Origin: Calliopsis andreniformis
Lineage: Eukaryota > Arthropoda > Insecta > Hymenoptera > Andrenidae
DNA length: 64,000 nt
Assembly (NCBI RefSeq): GCF_051401765.1
Contig: NW_027480429.1
Location: 11,164,157 to 11,228,156 of the forward strand
Direction of reading: 5' to 3'
Below the pieces are notes generated by a model. The model had not been told where the DNA came from. It saw nothing but the letters and a program-made list of their open reading frames with translations, and made no database searches. Within the stretch, counting starts at the first letter, position 1. Each line of letters starts with the position of its first letter. The translations under genes and the position numbers were made by a program. Shown here piece after piece: positions 37,701 through 52,149 of the stretch.

Positions 37701-40700
37701 GTGCGTTGCTCCACTAGATCGAATAGCTAGGGCCTTAGAAGTCAACGCCAGAAGCACAAAATACGATATAAATACAACAGCTTTTCCATCCTATAACAGG
37801 AATAATTGCAACCCGTGTGAGAGTGATGGTCATTTCTACGTTCCGGGCAACCTAGGCTTCACCTAGGGCGTTGTTCCACCAGATCGTATAGTTAGGGACT
37901 AACAAGTGAACGCCAGAAGCATAAAATACAATATAAATACAACAGTTTTTCCATCGTATAAATCGAATAATTGCAACCAGTGTGAAAGTAATGGTCTTTT
38001 CTACGTTCCGGGCAGCCTAGGATTCACTCTAAGGCGTTGCTCCACTAGATCGAACAGCTAGGGCCTTAGAAGTCAACGCCAGAAGCTTAAAATACGATAT
38101 AGATACAACAGCTTTTCCATCTTATAAAAGGAATAATTGCAAACAGTGTGAAAGTAATGGTCATTTCTACGTTCCGGGCAACCTAGGCTTCACTCGAGGG
38201 TGTTGCTCCAACAGATTGAATAGTTAGGGCCTTAGAAGTCAACGCCCGAAGCATAAAATACAAAATAAATAGAACAGTTTTTCCATTGTTTGAAACGAAT
38301 AATTGCTACCAGTGTAAAAGTTATGGTGATTCCTACGTTCCGGGCAACCTAGGCTTCACCCTAGGGCGTTGTTCCACAAGATCGAATAGTTAGGGCCTAA
38401 GAGGTGAACGCCAGAAGCATAAAATGCAATAAAAATACAACAGTCTTTCCATCCTATAACAGGAATAATTGCAATCCGTGTGAAAGTGATGGTCATTTGT
38501 ACGTTCCAGGCAACCTAGGCTTCACTCTAGGGCGGTGCTCCACCATATCGAATAGCTACGGCCTTAGAAGCCTACGCCTGAAGCATAAAATACAATAAAA
38601 ATACAACGGTCTTTTCATCGTATAACAGGAATAATTGCAACAAGCGTGAAAGTAATGATCATTTCTGCGTTTCGGGCATCCTAGACTTAACTCTGAGGCA
38701 TTGCTCCACCAGATCGAATAGTTAGGGCCTAAGAACTCAACGCCAGAAGCATAAAATACAATATAAATACAACAGTTTTTCCATTGTATAAAACGAATAA
38801 TTGCTACCAGTGTAAAAGTTATGGTCATTTCTACGTTCCGGGCAACCTAGGCTTCACCCTAGGGTGTTGTTCCACCAGGTCGAATAGTTAGGGCCTAAGA
38901 AGTGAACGCCAGAAGCATAAAATACAATAGAAATACAACAGTTTTTCCATCGTATAAAACGAATAATTGCGACCATTATGAAACTTATGGTGATTTCTAC
39001 GTTCCGGGCAACCTAGGCTTCACCCTAGGGCGTTGTTCCACCAGATCGAATAGTTAGGGCCTAAGAAGTGAACGCGAGAAGCATAAAATGCAATAAAAAT
39101 ACAACAGCCTTTCCATCCTATAACAGGAATAATTGCAACCCGTGTGAAAGTGATGGTCATTTCTACGTTCCAGGCAACCTAGGCTTCCCTCTAGGGCGTT
39201 GCTCCACCAGATCGAATTGTTAGGGCCAAAGAAGTCAACGCCCGAAGCATAAAATACAAAATAAATAGAACAGTTTTTCCATCGTATAAAAGGAATAATT
39301 GCAAACAGTGTGAATGTAATGGTCATTTCTACGTTCCGGGCAACCTAGGCTTCACTCTAGGGCGTTGCTCCACCAGATGAAACAGGTAGGGCCTTAGAAG
39401 TCAACGCCCGAAGCATAAAATACAAAATAAATAGAACAGTTTTTCCATTGTATAAAACGAATAATTGCTACCAGTGTAATAGTTATGGTCATTTCTGCTT
39501 TCCGGGCAACCTAGGGTTCACCCTAGGGCGTTGTTCCACCAGATGGAATAGTTAGGGCCTAAGAAGTCAACGCCAGAAGCATAAAATACGATATAAATAC
39601 AACAGCTTTTCCATCGTATGAAACGAATAATTGCAACCAGTGTGAAAGTTATGGTCATTTCTACGTTCCGTGCAACCTAGGCTTCCCCCTAAGGCGTTGC
39701 ACCAACAGATTGCATAGTTAGGGCCTTAGAAGACAATGCCCGAAGCATAAAGGGCAATAAAAATACAACAGTTTTTCCATCGTATAACAGGATTAATTGC
39801 AACCAGTTTGAAAGTGATGGTCATTTCTACGTTCCGGGCAACCTAGGCTTCACTCTAGGGCGTTGCTCCACCAGATCGTATAGCTAGGGCATTAGAAGTC
39901 CACGCCTGAAGCATTAAATACAAAATAAATGGAACAGTTTTTCCATTGTATAAAACGAATAATTGCTACCAGTGTGAAAGTTATGGTCAGTTCTACGTTC
40001 CGCGCAACCTGGGCTTTACTCTAGGGCGTTGTTCCACCAGATGGAATAGTTAGGGCCTAAGAAGTGAACGCCAGAAGCATAAAATGCAATAAAAATACAA
40101 CAGTCTTTCCATCCTATAACAGGAATAATTGCAATCCGTGTGAAAGTGATGGTCATTTGTACGTTCCAGGCAAGCTAGGCTTCACTCTAGGGCGTTGCTC
40201 CACCAGATCGAATTGTTAGGGCCAAAGAAGTCAACGCCCGAAGCATAAAATACAAAATAAATAGAACAGTTTTTCCATCGTATAAAAGGAATAATTGCAA
40301 ACAGTGTGAAAGTAATGGTCATTTATACGTTCCGGGCAACCTAGGCTTCACCCTAGGGCGTTGCTCCACCAGATCAAACAGTTAGGGCCTTAGAAGTCAA
40401 CGCCCGAAGCATAAAATACAAAATAATTAGAACAGTTTTTCCATTGTATAAAACGAATAATTGCTACCAGTGTAAAAGTTATGGTCATTTCTACGTTCAG
40501 GGCAACCTAGGCTTCATTCTAGGGCGGTGCTCCACCATATCGAATAGCTACGGCCTTAGAAGCCTACGCCTGAAGCATAAAATACAATAAAAATACAACG
40601 GTCTTTTCATCGTATAACAGGAATAATTGCACGAAGCGTGAAAGTAATGATCATTTCGGCGTTTCGGGCATCCTAGACTTAACTCTGAGGCATTGCTCCA

Positions 40701-43700
40701 CCAGATCGAATAGTTAGGGCCTAACAAGTCAACGCCAGAAGCATAAAATACATTATAAATACAACAGTTTTTCCATTGTATAAAACGAATAATTGCTACC
40801 AGTGTAAAAGTTATGGTCATTTCTACGTTCCGGGCAACCTAGGCTTCACTCTAGGGCGCTGTTCCGCCAGGTCGAATAGTTAGGGCCTAAGAAGTGAACG
40901 CCAGAAGCATAAAACACAATATAAATACAACAGTTTTTCCATCGTATAAAACGAATAATTGCAACCAGTGTGAAAGTTATGGTCATTTCTACATTCCGAG
41001 CAACCTAGGCTCCACTCTAGGGCGTTGCTCCAACAGATTGAATAGTTAGGGCCTTAGGAGTCAATGCCCGAAGCACAAAATGCATTAAAAATACAACAGT
41101 TTTTCCATCGTATAACAGAATTAATTGCAACGAGTTTGAAAGTGATGGTCATTTCTACGTTCCGTTCAACCTAGGCTTTACTCTAGGGCGTTGCTCCACT
41201 AAATCGAATAGCTAGGGCCTAAGAAGCCAACACCAGAAGAATAAAATACCAAATAGATACAACAGCCTTTACACCGTATAAAACGAATAATTGCAACCTG
41301 TGTGAAGGTTATGGTCATATCTACGTTCCGGGCAACCTAGGCTTCACTGTAGGGCGTTGCTCCACCAGATCGAAGAGTTAGGGCCTAAGAAGTCATCGCC
41401 CGAAGCATAAAATACAATAGAAATACAACAGTTTTTCCATCGTATAAAACGAATAATTGCGACCATTATGAAACTTATGGTGATTTCTACGTTCCGTGCA
41501 ACCTAGGCTTCACCCTAGGGCGTTGTTCCACCAGATCGAATAGTTAGGGCCTAAGAAGTGAACGCCAGAAGCATAAAATGCAATAAAAATACAACAGCCT
41601 TTCCATCCTATAACAGGAATAATTGCAACCCGTGTGAAAGTGATGGTCATTTCTACGTTCCAGGCAACCTAGGCTTCCCTCTAGGGCGTTGCTCCGCCAG
41701 ATCGAATTGTTAGGGCCAAAGAAGTCAACGCCCGAAGCATAAAATACAAAATAAATAGAACAGTTTTTCCATCGTATAAAAGGAATAATTGCAAACAGTG
41801 TGAAAGTAATGGTCATTTCTACGTTCCGGGCAACCTAGGCTTCACTCTAGGGCGTTGCTCCACCAGATGAAACAGGTAGGGCCTTAGAAGTCAACGCCCG
41901 AAGCATAAAATACAAAATAAATAGAACAGTTTTTCCATTGTATAAAACGAATAATTGCTACCAGTGTAAAAGTTATGGTCATTTCTGCTTTCCGGGCAAC
42001 CTAGGGTTCACCCTAGGGCGTTGTTCCACCAGATGGAATAGTTAGGGCCTAAGAAGTCAACGCCAGAACCATAAAATACGATATAACTACAACAGCTTTT
42101 CCATCGTATAAAACAAATAATAGCAACCAGTTTGATAGTGATGGTCATTTCTACGTACCGGGCAACCTAGGCTTCACTCTAGGGCGTTGCTCCACCAGAT
42201 CGAATAGTTATGGCCTTAGAAGTCAACGCCCGAAGCATAAAGTATAAAATAAATAGAACAGTTTTTCCATCGTATAAAACGAATAATTGCTACCAGTGTG
42301 AAAGTTATGGTCATTTCTACTTTCCGGGCAACCTAGATTTCACCCTAGGGCGTTGTTCCACCAGATGGAATAGTTAGGGCCTAAGAAGTCAACGCCAGAA
42401 GCATAAAATACGATATAAATACAACAGCTTTTCCATCGTATGAAACAAATAATTGCAACCAGTGTGAAAGTTATGGTCATTTCTACGTTCCGGGCAACCT
42501 ATTCTTCCCCCTAAGGCGTTGCACCAACAGATTGCATAGTTAGGGCCTCAGAAGACAATGCCCGAAGCATAAAATGCAATAAAAATACAACAGTTTTTCC
42601 ATCGTATAACAGGATCAATTGCAACCAGTTTGAAAGTGATGGTCATTTCTACGTTCCGGGCAACCTAGGCTTCACTCTGGTGCGTTGCTCCACTAGATCG
42701 AATAGCTAGGGCCTTAGAAGTCAACGCCAGAAGCACAAAATACGATATAAATACAACAGCTTTTCCATCCTATAACAGGAATAATTGCAACCCGTGTGAG
42801 AGTGATGGTCATTTCTACGTTCCGGGCAACCTAGGCTTCACCTAGGGCGTTGTTCCACCAGATCGTATAGTTAGGGACTAACAAGTGAACGCCAGAAGCA
42901 TAAAATACAATATAAATACAACAGTTTTTCCATCGTATAAATCGAATAATTGCAACCAGTGTGAAAGTAATGGTCTTTTCTACGTTCCGGGCAGCCTAGG
43001 ATTCACTCTAAGGCGTTGCTCCACTAGATCGAATAGCTAGGGCCTTAGAAGTCAACGCCAGAAGCTTAAAATACGATATAGATACAACAGCTTTTCCATC
43101 TTATAAAAGGAATAATTGCAAACAGTGTGAAAGTAATGGTCATTTCTACATTCCGGGCATCCTAGACTTAACTCTGAGGCATTGCTCCACCAGATCGAAT
43201 AGTTAGGGCCTAAGAACTCAACGCCAGAAGCATAAAATGCAATATAAATACAACAGTTTTTCCATCGTATAAAACGAATAATTGCGACCTGTGTGAAGGT
43301 TATGGTCATATCTACGTTCCGGGCAACCTAGGCTTCACTGTAGGGCGTTGCTCCACCAGATCGAATAGTTAGGGCCTAAGAAGTGAACGCCACAAGCATA
43401 AAATGCAATAAAGATACAACAGCCTTTCCACCCTATAACAGGAATAATTGCAACCCGTGTGAAAGTGATGGTCATTTCTACGTTCCAGGCAACCTAGGCT
43501 TCACTCTAGGGCGTTGCTCCACCAGATGAAACAGTTAGGGCCTTAGAAGTCAACGCCCGAAGCATAAAATACAAAATAAATAGAACAGTTTTTCCATTGT
43601 ATAAAACGAATAATTGCTACCAGTGTAAAAGTTATGGTCATTTCTGCTTTCCGGGCAACCTAGGGTTCACCCTAGGGCGCTGTTCCACCAGATGGAATAG

Positions 43701-46700
43701 TTAGGGCCTAAGAAGTCAACGCCAGAACCATAAAATACGATATAAATACAACAGCTTTTCCATCGTATAAAACAAATAATTGCTACCAGTGTGAAAGTTA
43801 TGGTCATTTCTACTTTCCGGGCAACCTAGATTTCACCCTAGGGCGTTGTTCCACCAGATGGAATAGTTAGGGCCTAAGAAGTGAACGCCAGAAGCATAAA
43901 ATACAATATAAATACAACAGCCTTTCCATCGTATAAATGGAATAATTGCACACAGTGTGAAAGTAATGGTCATTTCTACGTTCCGGGCAACCTAGGCTTC
44001 ACTCTAGGGCGTTGCTCCACCAGATCAAACAGTTAAGGCCTTAGAAGTCAACGCCCGAAGCATAAAATACAAAACAAATAGAACAGTTTTTCCATTGTTT
44101 AAAACGAATAATTGCTACCAGTGTAAAAGTTATGGTCATTCCTACGTTCCGGGCAACCTATTCTTCCCCCTAAGGCGTTGCACCAACAGATTGCATAGTT
44201 AGGGCCTCAGAAGACAATGCCCGAAGCATAAAATGCAATAAAAATACAACAGTTTTTCCATCGTATAACAGGATCAATTGCAACCAGTTTGAAAGTGATG
44301 GTCATTTCTACGTTCCGGGCAACCTAGGCTTCACTCTGGTGCGTTGCTCCACTAGATCGAATAGCTAGGGCCTTAGAAGTCAACGCCAGAAGCACAAAAT
44401 ACGATATAAATACAACAGCTTTTCCATCCTATAACAGGAATAATTGCAACCCGTGTGAGAGTGATGGTCATTTCTACGTACCGGGCAACCTAGGCTTCAC
44501 TGTAGGGCGTTGATCCACTAGATCTAATAGTTAGTGCCTTAGAAGTCAACGCTAGATGCATAAAATACAATATAAATACAACAGTTTTTCCATCGTATAA
44601 AACGAATAGTTGCAACCAGTATGAAAGTTAACGTCATTTCTACTTTTCCGGCAACCTAGACTTCACCCTAGGGCGTTGCTCCAACAGATTGAATAGTTAG
44701 GGCCTAAGAAGTCAACGCCAGAAGCATAAAATACGATATAAATCCAACAGCTTTTCCATCGTATAAAACGAATAATTGCAACCTGTGTGAAAGTTATGGT
44801 CATTTCTATGTTCCGGGCAACCTAGGCTTCACCCTACGGCGTTGCTCCAACAGGTTGAATAGTTAGGGCCTTAGAAGTCAACGCCCGAAGCATAAATGGC
44901 AATAAAAATACAACAGTTTTTCCATCGTATAACAGGATTAATTGCAACCAGTTTGAAAGTGATGGCCAATTCTACGTTCCGGGCAACCTAGGCTTCACTC
45001 TAGGGCGTTGCTCCACCAGATCGAATAGTTAGGTCCTTAGAAGTCAACGCCAGAAGCATAAAATACGATATAAATACAACAGCTTTTCGATCGTATAAAA
45101 GGAATAATTGCAAACAGTGTGAAAGTTATGGTCGTTTCTACGTTCCGGGCAACCTAGGCTTCACCCTAGGGCGTTGTTCCACCAGATCGAATAGTTAGGG
45201 CCTAAGAAGTGAACGCCAGAAGCATAAAATACGATATAAATACAACAGTTTTACCATCGTATAACAGGAATAATTGCAACCAGTGTGAAAGTGATGGTCA
45301 TTTCTACGATCCGGGTAACCCAGGTTTCACTCTAGGGCGTTACTCCGCCACATCGAATAGCTACGGCCGTAGAAGTCAACGCCTGAAGCATAAAATGCAA
45401 TAAAAATACAACAGTTTTCTCATCGTATAACAGGAATAATAGCAGCAAGCGTGAAGGTAATGGTCATTTCTACGTTCCCGGCATCCTAGGCATCGCTCTT
45501 GGGCGTTGCTCCACCAGATCGGATAGTTAGGGCCTTAGAAGACCACGCCAGAAGCATAAAATGCAATATAAATACAACAGTTGTTCCATCGCATAACAGG
45601 AATAATTGCAACCAGTGTGAAAGATATGGTCATAACTACGTTCCGGGCAACCTAGGCTTCACTCTTGGACGTTGCCCCACCAGATCGAATAGCTAGGACC
45701 TTAGAATTCAAATACAGAAGCAGAAAATACAATAAAAATGCAACAGTTCTTCAATCGTATAGCATGAATAATTGCAACCAGTGTGAAAGTAACGATCATT
45801 TCGACGTTTCGGGCATCCTAGACTTAACTCTGAGGCATTGCTCCACCAGGTCGAAGTGTTAGGGCCTTGGAATTCAACGCCAGAAGCATAAACTACAAAT
45901 TAAATGCAACAGTCTTTCAATCGTATAAAACGAATAATTGCAACCTGTGTGAAGGTTGTGGTCATATCTATGTTCCTGACAAACTAGGCTTCACTGTAGG
46001 GTGTTGCTCCACCAGATCGAATAGGTAGGGCCATAGAAGTCAACGCCCGAGCATAAAATACGGTAAATATACAAGAGTTTTTCCATCGTATAACAGGAAT
46101 AATTGCAACCATTGTGAAAGTGATGGTCATTTCTACGTACCGGGCAGCCTAGGCTTCACTCTAGGGCGTTGTACCACCAGATCGAATAGTTAGGGCTTTA
46201 GAAGTCAACGCCAGAAGCATAAAATACAAAATAAATAGAACAGTTCTTCCATGTATAAAACGAATAATTGCTACCAGTGTGAAAGTTATGGTCATTTCTA
46301 CGTTCCGGGCAACCTGGGCTTCACCCTAGTGCGTTGTTCCACCAGATGGAATAGTTAGGGCCTAAGAGGTCAACGCCAGAAGTATAAAATACGATATAAA
46401 TACAACAGCTTTTCCATCATATAAAACGAATAATGGTACCCAGTGTGAAAGTTATGGTCATTTCTACGTTCCGGGCAACCTAGGCTTCACTCTAGGACGT
46501 TGCTCCAACAGATCGAATAGTTAGGGCCTAAGAAGACAATGCCAGAAGCATAAAGTACAATAAAGATGCAACAGTTTTTCCATCGTATAACAGGAATAAT
46601 TGCAACCAGTGTAAATGTAATGGTCATTTGTACGTTCCGGGCAACCTAGGCTTCACTCTAGGGCGTTGCTCCAACAGATCGAATAGTTAGTGCCTTAGAA

Positions 46701-49700
46701 GTCAACGCCCGAAGCATAAAATACAAAATAAATAGAACAGATTTTCCATGTATAAAACGAATAATTGCTTCCAGTGTGAAAGAGTTGGTCATTTCTACGT
46801 TCCGGGCAACCTAGGCTTTACCCTAGGGCGTTGCTCCACCAGATGGAATAGTTAGGGCCTAAGAAGTCAACGCCAGCAGCATAAAATACGATATAAATAC
46901 AACAGCTTTTCCATCGTATAATACGAATAATTGCAACCAGTGTGAAGGTTATGGTCATTTCTACGTTCCGGGCAACATAGGCTTCACTCTTGGACGTTGC
47001 CCCACGAGATCGAGTAGCTCGGACCTTAGAAGTCAGCGCCAGAAGCATAAAATACAATAAAAATACAACAGGTCTTCCATCGTATAGCATGAATAATTGC
47101 AACCCGTGTGAAAGTAACGATCATTTCGACGTTTCGGGCATCCTAGACTTAACTCTGAGGCACTGCTCCACCAGGTCGAAGTGTTAGGGCCTTGGAATTC
47201 AACGCCAGAAGCATAAACTACAAAATAAATACAACAGTCTTTCAATCGTATAAAACGAATAATTGCAACCTGTGTGAAGGTTATGGTCATATCTACGTTC
47301 CGGACAAACTAGGCTTCACTGTAGGGTGTTGCTCCACCAGATCGAATAGGTGGGGCCATAGAAGTCAACGCCCGATGCATAAAATACAAAATAAATAGAA
47401 CAGCTGTTCCACGTATAAAATGAATAATGGTTTCCAGTGTGAAAATTATGGTCATTTCTACGTTCCGGGCAACCGCGGCTTCACTCTAGGCCGTTGCTCC
47501 ACCAGATCGAATAGTTAGGGCCTTAGAAGTCAACGGCAGAAGAATAAAATGCAATATAAGTAGAACAGTTTTTCCATCGTATAAAACGAATAATTGCATA
47601 CATTGTGAAAGTAATGGTCATTTCTCACGTTCCAGGCAACCTAGGCGTCACTCTAGGGCGTTGCTCCACCACATCGCATAGCTACGATCTTAGAAGTCAA
47701 CGCCTGAAGCAAAAAATGCAATAAAAATACAACAGTTTTTTCATCTTATAACAGGAATAATTGCAACAAGCGTGAAGGTAATGATCATTTCTACGTTCCG
47801 GGCATCGCAGGCTTCACTCTAGGGCGTTGTTCCACCAGATCGAATAGTTAGGGCCTAAGAAGTCAACGCCAGAATAATAAAATGCAATATAAGTACAACA
47901 GTTTTTCCATTGTATAAAATGAATAATTGCATACATTGTGAAAGTAATGGTCATTTCTACGTTCCGGGCAACGTAGGCTTAACTCTGAGGCGTTGCTCCA
48001 CCAAATCGAAGAGATAAGGCCTTAGAAGTCAACGCCAGAAGCATAAAATACAATATAAATACAACAGCTTTGTCATCGTATAAAATGAATTATTGCAAAC
48101 AGTGTGAAGGTAATGGTCATTTCTACGTTCCGAGCAACCTAGGCTTCACTGTAGAGTGTTGCTCCGCCAGATCGAATAGGTAGGGCCTTAGAAGTCAACG
48201 CCAGAAGCATAAAACACAAAATAAATAGAACAGTTTTTCTATGTATAAAACGAATAATTGCTACCAGTGTGAAAGTTATGGTCATTTCCACGTTCCGGGC
48301 AACCTAGGCTTCACTCTAGGACGTTGCTCCACCAGATCGAATAGTTGGGGCCTAAGAATTCAACGGCAGAAGCATAAAATACAATAAAGATGCAACAGCT
48401 TTTCCATCGTATAACAGGAATAATTGCAACCAGCGTGAAGGTAATGGTCATTTCTACGTTCCGGGCAACCTAGGCTTCACCCTAGGGCGTTGCTCCACCA
48501 GATGGAATAGTTAGGGCCTAAGAAGTCAACGCCAGCAGCATAAAATACGATATAAATACAACAGCTTTTCCATCGTATAAAACGAATAATTGCAACCAGT
48601 GTGAAGGTTATGGTCATATCTACGTTCCGGACAAACTAGGCTTCACTGTAGGGTGTTGCTCCACCAGATCGAATAGGTGGGGCCATAGAAGTCAACGCCC
48701 GATGCATAAAATACAAAATAAATAGAACAGCTGTTCCACGTATAAAATGAATAATGGTTTCCAGTGTGAAAATTATGGTCATTTCTACGTTCCGGGCAAC
48801 CGCGGCTTCACTCTAGGCCGTTGCTCCACCAGATCGAATAGTTAGGGCCTTAGAAGTCAACGGCAGAAGAATAAAATGCAATATAAGTAGAACAGTTTTT
48901 CCATCGTATAAAATGAATAATTGCATACATTGTGAAAGTAATGGTCATTTCTACGTTCCAGGCAACCTAGGCGTCACTCTAGGGCGTTGCTCCACCACAT
49001 CGAATAGCTACGATCTTAGAAGACAACGCCTGAAGCAAAAAATGCAATAAAAATACAACAGTTTTTTCATCTTATAACAGGAATAATTGCAACAAGCGTG
49101 AAGGTAATGATCATTTCTACGTTCCTGGCATCGCAGGCTTCACTCTAGGGCGTTGTTCCACCAGATCGAATAGTTAGGGCCTAAGAAGTCAACGCCAGAA
49201 TAATAAAATGCAATATAAGTACAACAGTTTTTCCATTGTATAAAATGAATAATTGCATACATTGTGAAAGTAATGGTCATTTCTACGTTCCGGGCAACCT
49301 AGGCGTCACTCTAGGGCGTTGCTCCACCACATCGAATAGCTACGGACTTAGAAGTCAACGCCTAAAGGAAAAAATGCAATAAAAATACAACAGTTTTTTC
49401 ATCGTATAACAGGAATAATTGCAACAAGCGTGAAGGTAATGATCATTTCTACGTTCCGGGCATCGCAGGCTTCTCTCTAGGGCGTTGTTCCACCAGATCG
49501 AATAGTTAGGGCCTAAGAAGTCAACGCCAGAAGCATAAAATGCAATATAAATATAACAGTTTTTTCATCGTATAAAACGAATAATAGCAACCAGTGTGAA
49601 GTTATGGTCATTTCTACGTTCCGGGCAACCTATGCTTCACTCGAGGTCGTTGCTCCGCCAGATCTGATAGGTAGGGCCTTAGAAGTCAACGCCAGAAGCA

Positions 49701-51330
49701 TAAAATACAAAATAAATAGAACAGTTTTTCCATTTATAAAACGAATAATAGCTACCAGTGTGAAAGTTATGGTCATTTCTACGTTCCGGGCAACCTAGGC
49801 TTCACTCCAGGGCGTTGTTCCACCAGATCGAATGGTTAGGGCCTAAGAAGTCAACGCCAGAAGCATAAAACACAATAAAGATGCAACAGTTTTTCCATCG
49901 TATAACAGGAATAATTGCAACCAGTGTGAAGGTAATGGTATGTTCTACGTTCCGGGCAAGCTACTCTTCACTCTAGTGCGGTGCTCCACGAGGTTAAATA
50001 GTTAGGGCCTAAGAAGTCAACGCCAGAAGCATAAAATACAATATAAATACAACAGCCTTTCCATCGTATATAATGTATATTAGCAAACAGTGCGAAAGTA
50101 ATGGTCATTTCTACGTTCCTGGCAGCCTAGGCTTCACTCTAGAGCGTTGTTCCACCAGATCGAATAGTTAGGGCCTAAGAAGTCAACGCCAGAAGAATAA
50201 AATGCAATATAAGTACAACAGATTACCATCGTATAAAATGAATAACTGCAAACATTGTGAAAGTAATGGTCATTTCTACGTGCCGGGCAACCTAGGCGTC
50301 ACTCTACGGCGTTGCTCCACCACAGCTAAAAGCTACAGCCTTAGAACCTAACGCCCGAAGCATAAAATACAATAAAAATGCAACTGATTTTCCATCGTAT
50401 AGCATGAATAACTGCAACCAGTGCGAAAGTAATGACCATTTCGACGTTTCGGGCATCCTAGGCTTAACTCTGAGGCGTTGCTCCACCAAATCGAAGAGAT
50501 AAGGCCTTAGAAGTCAACGCCAGAGGCATAAAATACAATATAAATACAACAGCTTTGCCATCGTATAAAATGAATTATTGCAAACAGTGTGAAGGTAATG
50601 GTCATTTCTACGTTCCGAGCAACCTAGGCTTCACTGTAGGGTGTTGCTCCGCCAGATCAAATAGGTAGGGCCTTAGAAGTCAACGCCAGAAGCATAAAAT
50701 ACAAAATAAATAGAACAGTTTTTCCATGTATAAAACGAATAATTGCTACCAGTGTGAAAGTTATGGTCATTTCAACGTTCCGGGCAACCTAGGCTTCACT
50801 CTAGGACGTTGCTCCACCAGATCGAATAGTTAAGGCCTTAGAAGTCAACGCCCGAAGCATAACATACAAAATAAATAGAACAGTTGTTCCATTGTATAAA
50901 ACGAATAACTGCAACCAGTTTGATAGTGATGGTCATTTCTACGTACCGGGCAACCTAGGCTTCACTCTAGGGCGTTGCTCCACCAGATCGTATAGTTAGG
51001 GCCTTAGAAGTCAACGCCCGAAGCAAAAAATACAAAATAAATAAAACAGTTTTTCCATTGTATAAAACGAATAATTGCTACCAGTGTGAAAGTTATGGTC
51101 ATTTCTACGTTCCGCGCAACCTGGGCTTTACCCTAGGGCGTTGCTCCACGAGATGGAATAGCTAGGGACTTAGAATTCAACGCCATAAGAATAAAATACA
51201 ATATAAGTACAACAGTTTTTCCATCGTATAAAATGAATACTTGCAACCAGTGTGCAAGTTATGGTCATTTCTACATTCCGGCCAACCTAGGCTTCACTCT
51301 AGGACGTTGCTCCACCACATCGAATAGTTA
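34742..51330. repeat. Higher-order repeat B, copy 2 (about 100 monomers)
   Basis: Second copy of the 16,589-bp unit. I spotted only two substitutions against copy 1: 20,201 c versus 36,790 g, and 20,933 a versus 37,522 g. A full alignment may show a few more, but the copies are close to identical. The crossover lies between 34,729 and 34,741 (phase 46-58). Copy 2 ends at 51,330: 51,331 is a where 34,742 is t, and the array switches to a local trimer repeat instead of a third unit. Confidence 0.93.
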
Positions 51331-52149
51331 AGGCCTTAGAAGTCAACGCCCGAAGCATAACATACAAAATAAATAGAACAGTTGTTCCATTGTATAAAAC
51401 GAATAACTGCAACCAGTTTGATAGTGATGGTCATTTCTACGTACCGGGCAACCTAGGCTTCACTCTAGGGCGTTGCTCCACCAGATCGTATAGTTAGGGC
51501 CTTAGAAGTCAACGCCCGAAGCAAAAAATACAAAATAAATAGAACAGCTGTTCCATGTATAAAACGAATAATTGTTTCCAGTGTGAAAGTTATGATCATT
51601 TCCACGTTCCGGGCAACCTAGGCTTCACCATAGGGCGTTGTTCCACCAGATGGAATAGTTGGGGCCTAAGATGTCAACGCCAGAAGCATAAAATACGATA
51701 TAGATACAACAGATTTTCCATCGTATAAATCGAAAAATGGCAACCATTGTGAAAGTTATGGTCATTTCTACGTTCCGGGCAACCTAGGCTTCACTCTAGG
51801 CCGTTGCTCCACCAGATCGAATAGCTAGGGCCTTAGAAGTCAACGCCCGAACCATAAAATACAAAATAAATAGAACAGCTTTTCCATGTATAAAACGAAT
51901 AATGGTAACCAGTGTGAAAGTTATGGTCATTTCTACGTTCCGGGCAACCTAGGCTTCACTCTAGGACGTTGCTCCACCAGATAGAATAGTTGGGGCCTAA
52001 GAATTCAACGGCAGAAGCATAAAATACAATAAAGATGCAACAGTTTTTCCATCGTATAACAGGAATAATTGCAACCAGCGTGAAGGTATTGGTCATTTCT
52101 ACGTTCCGGGCAACCTAGGCTTTACCCTAGGGCGTTGCTCCACCAGATG
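51331..52149. repeat. Five-monomer linker between B and C
   Basis: Positions 51,331-51,540 repeat 50,833-51,042 (offset 498, three monomers). From 51,541 the sequence changes to a set with agaacagctgttccatg and aataattgtttcc not seen in this arrangement elsewhere. From about 52,080 it approaches 46,776 (offset 5,304), so C-type sequence begins slightly before the formal C1 start. Confidence 0.75.

Noticed and set aside
18153..51330. B1/B2 as long terminal repeats or a segmental copy of a mobile element.
   Set aside because: The two copies are directly adjacent with no internal unique region, no target-site duplication and no element genes; the content is satellite throughout.
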